Shown piece by piece: positions 42,383 through 47,680 of a DNA stretch of 47,680 bases (position 1 is its first letter; each line of letters begins with the position of its first letter). The position numbers were made by a program, and so were the translations under genes. The stretch is from Betaproteobacteria bacterium. GTDB taxonomy: Bacteria > Pseudomonadota > Gammaproteobacteria > Burkholderiales > SG8-39. Below the pieces are notes generated by a model. That model searched no databases, was not told where the DNA came from, and saw only the letters and a program-made list of their open reading frames with translations. The stretch is taken from the NCBI GenBank assembly GCA_009693235.1, contig SHXR01000033.1, positions 1-47,680 of the forward strand, read 5' to 3'.

Positions 42383-43834
42383 TCAGGCGATAAATTTCTT
42401 GAGTGTGGTCGGGCGTCCGCCATGCCGTTGTGTGGCGATCGGCTCGGAGGCACCGCGTGCGATGAATTGGCCCGATCCGCGCGCGACATGCAGCTTGCCG
42501 TCTTCCACCACGATGCGACCGCGACTGGTGACGAGTTCGGGCCATCCCTTATACACATGCCCTTCATACGGGGTGTAGCCGACCGCATCATGCATCATTG
42601 CGTAGTCGATGCGCTTTTCGATCTCCGGATTCCAGATGGCGACATCGGCGTCCGATCCCACTGCGATGGTGCCTTTGCGGGGATAGAGCCCATACATGCG
42701 CGCATGATTGGTGGCGGTAAGGGCGACGAATTGGTTGAGACTCAGCCGGCCCTTCAGCACGCCTTCCGAAAACAGGATCGGCAGGCGCATCTCGATGCCT
42801 GGCACGCCATTCGCCATTTCCTTGAAGGTGGTGTCATCACCACGCGGGATCTTGGCTGTCGCATCGAATTTGTACGGCGCGTGATCCGATGAATAGACCT
42901 GAAACGTGCCGTTGGCCAGACCCGCCCAAATTGCTTCTTGTGCCGCCTTGTCGCGCAGGGGTGGGCCGCAACACCACTTGGCCCCTTCGACGCCGGGACG
43001 ATCCATGTCATCGGCAGTGAGCACCAGATACTGCGGGCAGGTCTCGGCGTAGATCTTCGCTCCCAGGGTTTGCGCCGAGCGGATGGTATTGGTCGCCTCG
43101 GGGCTCGATACATGCACGATCAGCACCGGCACGGAGAGCAATCGCGACAACATGATGATGCGATGGGTTGCCTCGGCTTCGGCGAGCGCATCATGCGCGA
43201 CCCCGTGGAACTTCGGTGCGCCGTGACCTCGCTCGATCAGGCGTTTGGCGATCCAGCGGATCATGTCGTCGTTTTCGGCATGTACCATGACCAGCGCGCC
43301 TTCCCGATCGGCGACATGGAGCACTTCGAGCAGTTGGTAATCCTCCAGCCGCCACTTTGGATAGGTCATGTACACCTTAAACGATGTCACGCCAGCTTTG
43401 ATCGCAGCCGGTAACTCTTCATTGAGGATCTTATCGGTGGGCTCGCCGATGATGAGGTGAAACCCGTAGTCGATGACCGCTTTGGTCCGTGCGCGTTCGT
43501 GGTAATCGGCCAGGGTTGCGGTGACCGACGTGCCCCGATGCTGTGCCGCGAAGGGAATGATGGTGGTGGTGCCGCCAAACGCGGCTGACACGGTGCCGCT
43601 GTAAAAATCGTCCGCCGACATGATGCCCATGCCGGAGAGCTGTTCAATATGGCAGTGACTGTCGATGCCGCCTGGCAGTACGTAGCGGCCGGCGGCGTCG
43701 ATATCACGGGTGCCCGCCGGGAGCCGCTTTGCGATCGCGACGATTTGCTCGCCACGAATGCCGATATCGGCGCGGGTCGTCTCAGAGGCAGTGGCGAGCG
43801 TGCCGTTACGGATGGTGAGATCGAATTGGTCCAT
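42383..43834 (-). CDS. D-hydantoinase/dihydropyrimidinase
   Basis: A 483-residue cyclic amidohydrolase opening hydantoin or dihydropyrimidine rings. The binuclear metal site is complete: His60 and His62 in SHCHIEQ, the carboxylated Lys153 in SFKVYMTYP, His185 in VMVHAEN, a further His in VLIVHVSSPEATN, and Asp in YSSDHAPYKF. Length matches dihydropyrimidinases. Start ATG 43834; the extension to 43942 is not homologous. It is divergent from a (truncated) hydantoin racemase gene across ~100 bases, and a carbamoylase-type nitrilase lies 8 kb away, so all three classic steps of hydantoin use are represented in the window. Confidence 0.93.
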   Translation of the reverse strand: MDQFDLTIRNGTLATASETTRADIGIRGEQIVAIAKRLPAGTRDIDAAGRYVLPGGIDSHCHIEQLSGMGIMSADDFYSGTVSAAFGGTTTIIPFAAQHRGTSVTATLADYHERARTKAVIDYGFHLIIGEPTDKILNEELPAAIKAGVTSFKVYMTYPKWRLEDYQLLEVLHVADREGALVMVHAENDDMIRWIAKRLIERGHGAPKFHGVAHDALAEAEATHRIIMLSRLLSVPVLIVHVSSPEATNTIRSAQTLGAKIYAETCPQYLVLTADDMDRPGVEGAKWCCGPPLRDKAAQEAIWAGLANGTFQVYSSDHAPYKFDATAKIPRGDDTTFKEMANGVPGIEMRLPILFSEGVLKGRLSLNQFVALTATNHARMYGLYPRKGTIAVGSDADVAIWNPEIEKRIDYAMMHDAVGYTPYEGHVYKGWPELVTSRGRIVVEDGKLHVARGSGQFIARGASEPIATQRHGGRPTTLKKFIA

Positions 43835-43932
43835 GGGAGACTTTCGTTGGAGGTAGCAGAGCATACTGGTGAGCGCTGCAGGCGGAAAGGGCGCATATGA
43901 TTTGGGCGCGCATGCAAAATGAGCAACGGGAA

Positions 43933-44850
43933 ATGCCCACAATCTACGTGATCAATCCGAACTCCTCCGAGCATGTGACGGTGGGCATTGATCAGGCGCT
44001 CGAGCCGTTGCGCATGGCCGGGGGCCCGACCTTTAAGGCGCTCACGTTCAAAGAGGGACCGCCTGGCATTCAGACCCAACGGGATGTCGATGGGGTCATC
44101 GCGCCGCTGTGTGCGCGGGTGCGGGAGCTTGATCACAGTGCGGCGGCCTTCGTCATCGCGTGTTTCAGCGATCCGGGGCTCCACTCGGTGCGCGAGACCA
44201 CTATCAAGCCGGTTCTTGGGATCATGGAATCGGGCATTCTCACGGCGCTTACGCTTGGTCAGAAATTCGGTGTGATCGCGATTCTCGCCGGCTCGATCCC
44301 GCGTCATCTGCGTGCGATCGGCGCGATGGGGTTGACTGATCGGCTGGCCGCGGAGGTGCCGGTTGGCTTACCGGTGGTCGAACTGGTCGATGAAGCGAAA
44401 ACGTTTCATCGCATGGTGGCCGCGGTTTTCATGAACCCGAGTTCGGCGGAAGCGGCGCGGGTACTGCTCATGGTCGACCAGCAGACCGATGACATCACCG
44501 CCCTTGAGGGGGCATTGCGAGCCGCCGGTCACACGGTCACAAAAGTGGGGCCGGAGTTCAGCTACTCGTTAGGGTCCACCCTTTCCAATTATGACGTCGT
44601 TGTGCATATGAACGGCGCGACGCCCGATCAGTCGATGTCGACCACGACGCAACAGGCGCTGGTCCAGTTCGTCCGCAATGGTGGCGGGTTCATCGGCGCC
44701 CAGTGGCTGGGTTTTGAGGAATCCAGCAATGGAACGCAAGTGAATATGCCTGATCTCGTCCTGATGGGCGGGACGTTCGATGCCTATCTAGACGGGTGCG
44801 AGAACTGCACGTTGAGCGTCATTACCGGACTGGAAGGACACCCGTGTTGA
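43933..44850 (+). CDS. Fusion ORF: truncated hydantoin racemase joined to a ThuA-like domain
   Basis: The first ~164 residues are an Asp/Glu/hydantoin racemase: IYVINPNSSEHVTVGIDQAL, GIQTQRDVDGVIAPL, FVIACFSDPGLHSVRE with the first catalytic Cys, LGIMESGILTALTLGQKFGV and VGLPVVELVDEAKTFHRMVA. The second half, including the second catalytic Cys (expected in an MGCAGM-like motif), is missing. Near 44420 the frame passes without a stop into ARVLLMVDQQTDDITALEGA, DVVVHMNGATP and FVRNGGGFIGAQW, a ThuA-like (class I glutamine-amidotransferase-like) domain. That domain normally starts a secreted PKD-repeat protein and continues in the next ORF. Racemase activity is unlikely. Genomic deletion or assembly chimera. 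Start ATG 43933 chosen from the conserved N-terminus. Confidence 0.75.
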   Translation: MPTIYVINPNSSEHVTVGIDQALEPLRMAGGPTFKALTFKEGPPGIQTQRDVDGVIAPLCARVRELDHSAAAFVIACFSDPGLHSVRETTIKPVLGIMESGILTALTLGQKFGVIAILAGSIPRHLRAIGAMGLTDRLAAEVPVGLPVVELVDEAKTFHRMVAAVFMNPSSAEAARVLLMVDQQTDDITALEGALRAAGHTVTKVGPEFSYSLGSTLSNYDVVVHMNGATPDQSMSTTTQQALVQFVRNGGGFIGAQWLGFEESSNGTQVNMPDLVLMGGTFDAYLDGCENCTLSVITGLEGHPC

Positions 44851-46358
44851 AGGGAATTCCCGGCTCGTCTTTCGTAAACGGTGGACTCTGGGACGGTACG
44901 CCAAAGACCTTTCAGGTCAATCCACCAACCGTCTTGATGCGACTCAAAAGCTTGAATGGTGAAGTAGATGCTGTACTCGCCCGTGAAGTCGGTAGCGGCC
45001 GTGTCGTGAATTTCACGGCGGCAGTAAGCTACGACGTTACCAACTACTACGGCTACCTCTTGAGGGACCATAAGACCCTGCGGGATCTTTACGTCAACGC
45101 CGTCAATTGGGCAGCGCCGCCGTTACCGGTGAACGCCTCGCCGACTGCCGTGATCACACCGCCCGCTGCCGTGCATGCAGGAACGACTGTCAGTGTCGCC
45201 GGCAGCCAAAGCTCCGATCCGGATGGCAACCGACTCAGTTACCGTTGGACGATGACAGCGCGCCCTGCCGGCAGCGGGGCAGTCTTCAACGATCCGACCA
45301 ACGTCATGCCCACGTTTGTTGCCGACATTTCAGGCGACTATGGCGTCGAACTTGTGGTCAATGACGGTACCGTGGACAGCGCGCCGGTACGGGCAATGGT
45401 GAGCTCGAGAAACGGTTCACCTACCGCCGATGCCGGCCCCGACCAAGCCCTTACGTCCAATGGTGTTCGGGTTTTACTCGACGGTTCCAATAGCTCGGAT
45501 CCCGACAGCGACACACTGATCTACGCATGGCGACTGGTATCCGTTCCACCGGGAAGTACCGTCACGTTGGACTTCCCGAATGTCGCGAGGCCCGGATTCA
45601 CGCCGGATATAAAGGGAACGTACGTTGCTGAGTTGGTGGTGACGGATCGGTTCGGCGCCTCACACGGCGACAGCGTAATGGTGTCCTTTAACAACATCGC
45701 GCCAGTGGCCGATGCGGGCCCGGATAAGGTTGTGAATGTTGGCACGCAGGTCATTGTGAATGGTGGTGGCTCCGATGGCAATGGTGACCGGTTAGCGTAT
45801 AAGTGGAGCTTCGGTGCGACGCCTGTCGGCAGCTCTGCGTCGCTGTTGGGTGCCGATACGACCAGCCCGAGCTTTATCGCCGATGTCGCGGGGACATACG
45901 TGCTTCAGCTCATGACCAATGACGGAGCCGTGAACAGCGCCGCCGACACGGCAGTCGTAGAAGCGATTGCCGTCAACAACGCCACGACGGCAACGCTTCG
46001 GGATCTGGTTGCTTACGTGAGCGGGTTACCGAACGTGGACGCGCAAGGCCGCAAGGTGTTCAAACACAAGAGGGCCCGCCGCATCTTCGTCCACGACCTG
46101 ATGGCGTCGTTCCGGATGATGAAGGACAACAGGTACCGTGCCGCGCTTGAAAGGTTGAACAATCGTGATAAGCGTGCGATGGACGGCTGCTCAGTTAATG
46201 GTATGGCTGATCGCAACGATCTGACCCGCACCTGCGCCGAGCAGACGAAAGCCCTGCAAATGCCGCAAGAGGCGACGAGCTACCTGGAAGAAGCGGCCGG
46301 GCGGGCACCGCGGCCCTTCCGTCTTCAACGCAATGACCAGAAACAAGGTCGTCAGTAA
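44844..46358 (+). CDS. PKD/Ig-like repeat surface protein, N-terminus displaced by frameshift
   Basis: This continues the ThuA-like domain of the preceding ORF in another frame (GIPGSSFVNGGLWDGTPKTF ... GSGRVVNFTAAVSYD ... LYVNAVNWA). One extra G at 44844 (CCCGGTG for CCCGTG) would merge them. Three PKD/REJ-like repeats follow, each about 90 residues: SPTAVITPPAAVHAGTTV..., SPTADAGPDQALTSNGV... and APVADAGPDKVVNVGTQV..., each with a 'SDPDGxxLxYxW' strand and a GTYxxxLxVxD end. The last ~130 residues are charged and helical (FKHKRARRIFVHDLMASFRM) with two Cys, and I do not recognise them. PKD repeats are typical of extracellular proteins, but no signal peptide is visible here because the true 5' end is missing. 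A strong terminator follows. Confidence 0.75.
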   Translation: MLKGIPGSSFVNGGLWDGTPKTFQVNPPTVLMRLKSLNGEVDAVLAREVGSGRVVNFTAAVSYDVTNYYGYLLRDHKTLRDLYVNAVNWAAPPLPVNASPTAVITPPAAVHAGTTVSVAGSQSSDPDGNRLSYRWTMTARPAGSGAVFNDPTNVMPTFVADISGDYGVELVVNDGTVDSAPVRAMVSSRNGSPTADAGPDQALTSNGVRVLLDGSNSSDPDSDTLIYAWRLVSVPPGSTVTLDFPNVARPGFTPDIKGTYVAELVVTDRFGASHGDSVMVSFNNIAPVADAGPDKVVNVGTQVIVNGGGSDGNGDRLAYKWSFGATPVGSSASLLGADTTSPSFIADVAGTYVLQLMTNDGAVNSAADTAVVEAIAVNNATTATLRDLVAYVSGLPNVDAQGRKVFKHKRARRIFVHDLMASFRMMKDNRYRAALERLNNRDKRAMDGCSVNGMADRNDLTRTCAEQTKALQMPQEATSYLEEAAGRAPRPFRLQRNDQKQGRQ

Positions 46359-46370
46359 TCATTAAGATCT

Positions 46371-46414
46371 ACGACGCCCCGGCCTCTTATCGAGGCCGGG
46401 GCGTCGTCTTTTCT
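46371..46414 (+). terminator. Rho-independent terminator of the PKD-repeat gene
   Basis: A perfect 16-base-pair stem (ACGACGCCCCGGCCTC at 46371-46386 and its complement at 46392-46407), loop TTATC, then CTTTTCT. It starts 13 bases after the stop codon. It may also stop transcription from the convergent TRAP-receptor gene, though the tail on that side is less U-rich. Confidence 0.9.
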
Positions 46415-46440
46415 GGCTCAATAAACTCGCGTGGCGGTAA

Positions 46441-47451
46441 TTACTTGCCAGCCCGCACCCGCGCGAGTTCGGCGGTAAAAGTCTGATAAACCCGTTCGTT
46501 GCGGGGTTTCGCCTGGCGCCACTCATCAGCGACGGGTTTCGTTGCCGTGGCAAAGGCAGCGCGCGTCGCGGCATCGGCGGTAATAACGGTGTTCTTACCC
46601 CGCTGAGCGACTTCCGCCGGGATTTCTGTTTGCGCTATATCCGCAACCGCCGCAAACCGCTTCACAAACGCCTCACCGCTATGACGGTCGATGACCGCAC
46701 GGGCCGCGGGCGGTAGTGAGTCATACCGCGATTTCAACATCGGCACCATGACCGCAGTACCGCCAAGCGGCAGGACGAGGTGACTCGATACCACCTCCTC
46801 GATTTTGAATGCCCGGATGAAGATCCATTCGGCGAACGTGCCGTCCACAACCCCTTTCGCGATTGCCTCGGTCGTAGCGGGCGCTCCAATGATTACCGGG
46901 ACAGCGCCAAGTGACTCAGCCATTTTTGCGCCCACTGAACTGCCTACGCGCATGCGTTTGCCCTTCAAATCGGCCAACGTGCGAATTGGAAACTTGCCAT
47001 GAATGTTGACGGGCGGCACATTACCGAGAAACACGAGTTTCAAATCGGCAAATCCGACCAATTCGTTTCGAGCCGCCATTCGGGTGAGGACCATTGACCC
47101 CTCAAGGGAGTTGTTAACGATCGCCGGTAGCTCGACGATTTCCGTATCGTCAAAACGCCCTGGGGTGTACCCGGGAACCATCCAGACCAGATCCGCAATG
47201 CCATCCTGCACCAACTTGAATTGCTGTAGTGGATTGCGGCCTAGCGTACCGCCAGTAAACATTTCAACCTTCAATGCGCCGTTTGAGTCTTTGGTTACGT
47301 CTTCGGCCCAGGCGGCAAACACCTTCGCTGTAAAGGGTGCCTGGGGCGACTCGAAGCTTGCGAATTTCAAAACGACTGGCTGCCCGATCGCCGCAGACGA
47401 AAAAACGATGAGAGGCGCGATCGCTGCCAAGCATTTGATGAATGAGTTCAA
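46441..47451 (-). CDS. TRAP transporter periplasmic substrate-binding protein (DctP family)
   Basis: A 336-residue DctP-family receptor, which binds carboxylates for a tripartite ATP-independent periplasmic transporter. Signal peptide residues 1-23 (FIKCLAAIAPLIVFSSAAIGQ), then VVLKFASFESPQAPFTAKVF, WAEDVTKDSNGALKVEMFTG, QQFKLVQDGIADLVWMVPG, GKFPIRTLADLKGKRMRVG (the Arg that contacts the ligand carboxylate) and GVVDGTFAEWIF. The start is TTG 47451, with AAGGAG six bases upstream. No TRAP membrane subunits (DctQ/DctM) are in the window. It is a different family from the Bug receptors. Convergent with the PKD gene across a terminator. Confidence 0.92.
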   Translation of the reverse strand: MNSFIKCLAAIAPLIVFSSAAIGQPVVLKFASFESPQAPFTAKVFAAWAEDVTKDSNGALKVEMFTGGTLGRNPLQQFKLVQDGIADLVWMVPGYTPGRFDDTEIVELPAIVNNSLEGSMVLTRMAARNELVGFADLKLVFLGNVPPVNIHGKFPIRTLADLKGKRMRVGSSVGAKMAESLGAVPVIIGAPATTEAIAKGVVDGTFAEWIFIRAFKIEEVVSSHLVLPLGGTAVMVPMLKSRYDSLPPAARAVIDRHSGEAFVKRFAAVADIAQTEIPAEVAQRGKNTVITADAATRAAFATATKPVADEWRQAKPRNERVYQTFTAELARVRAGK

Positions 47452-47542
47452 CCTAATCTCCTTGTCGGACGTAACCTTTGGGATCTTACTTGTCCGGCCG
47501 ATTCTACTTAAATGCGATGCGCCTGACCTGCCTCAGTCTTGT

Positions 47543-47595
47543 CCAACGAGGTTTGATCCCGAACCGAAGGCCGTGATTCCAACGAGGTTTGATCC
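47543..47595. repeat. 17-base direct repeat near the right edge
   Basis: CCAACGAGGTTTGATCC occurs at 47543-47559 and 47579-47595, 36 bases apart start to start. It sits upstream of a possible transposase start. It could be transposase-binding sites at an element end, or operator-like sites for the TRAP-receptor gene; the sequence alone does not decide. Confidence 0.6.
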
Positions 47596-47651
47596 TGAAG
47601 GGCGCTGGCGAGTGGGGCGCGTAGAGGGGGCGGGGAGTCGATCATCGAAGG

Positions 47652-47680
47652 ATGGTGATCGACATGAACGAGTCCAAGAT
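47652..47680 (+). CDS. Possible start of a DDE transposase/integrase (cut by window edge)
   Basis: Only ~10 codons are visible: ATGGTGATCGACATGAACGA encodes MVIDMNE and SK follows. This N-terminus, and the nearby repeated CGAGGTTTGATCC, resemble integrase-core transposases common in Betaproteobacteria that begin MNExxxxTLEQ. AAGG lies just before the first ATG. Too short to be certain. Confidence 0.25.

Noticed and set aside
43387..44307. Minus-strand ORF (306 aa) across the hydantoinase/racemase divergent region
   Set aside because: It spans two real genes in wrong frames, and its translation has no domain.
1..47680. CRISPR arrays, tRNA and rRNA genes
   Set aside because: No regularly spaced direct repeats of CRISPR size, no tRNA cloverleaf and no rRNA sequence were recognised on reading both strands; this was not a computed scan.

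Overview
The window looks like a chromosome segment of a high-GC betaproteobacterium, most likely Burkholderiales. The main reason is six separate Bug/TctC-type periplasmic solute receptors, a family hugely expanded in that group, each beside a different catabolic enzyme. RidA proteins, EamA transporters and a dTDP-rhamnose operon fit the same picture. This placement is an inference from gene content; no rRNA or tRNA gene was found.

Layout. 1-650: tail of a probable group II intron (maturase C-terminus plus 3' RNA domains), then a small membrane protein. 0.8-8 kb: lipoprotein, TPR protein, two RidA proteins, two Bug receptors, a 4,5-dihydroxyphthalate decarboxylase-like protein, an HtrA-like protein without its catalytic triad, and a metallo-beta-lactamase-fold hydrolase. 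8-16 kb: two secreted helix-hairpin-helix proteins, three Bug receptors, an amidase, a LigB-type dioxygenase and an aldo-keto reductase with two altered catalytic residues. 15.7-18.8 kb: SMUG1-like uracil-DNA glycosylase, HNH protein, EamA transporter and a degenerate RAYT transposase. 18.8-24.7 kb: a GrdB-like selenoprotein with in-frame UGA, alpha/beta hydrolase, acetyltransferase, second EamA transporter, and an LLM oxidoreductase/GST/cupin operon. 24.3-29.8 kb: broken HDOD gene coupled to a His/Pro-rich secreted protein, an acyl-CoA dehydrogenase/NDP-forming acyl-CoA synthetase pair and a flavin reductase. 29.8-35.6 kb: AtzH/HpxZ-like protein, a polar amino-acid ABC transporter, a carbamoylase-type nitrilase and a sixth Bug receptor. 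36.4-39.8 kb: rmlBACD operon for dTDP-L-rhamnose. 39.9-47.7 kb: M20 peptidase, PHB-type esterase, D-hydantoinase, a hydantoin racemase fused in frame to a PKD-repeat surface protein, a TRAP receptor and the possible start of a transposase.

Two patterns run through the window. First, about ten otherwise intact genes are broken by 1-2 base indels, mostly in short G/C runs, and two more carry in-frame stops. This suggests base-level sequencing errors in much of the window, with some real decay. Second, at least four families of palindromic intergenic repeats occur in two copies each.

Functionally the segment is an uptake-and-catabolism region for organic acids, amides and probably hydantoin or carbamoyl compounds. 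The strongest single signal is the selenoprotein at 18809-20023. It has a UGA in a UxxC motif and a hairpin at the right spacing for a bacterial SECIS element.
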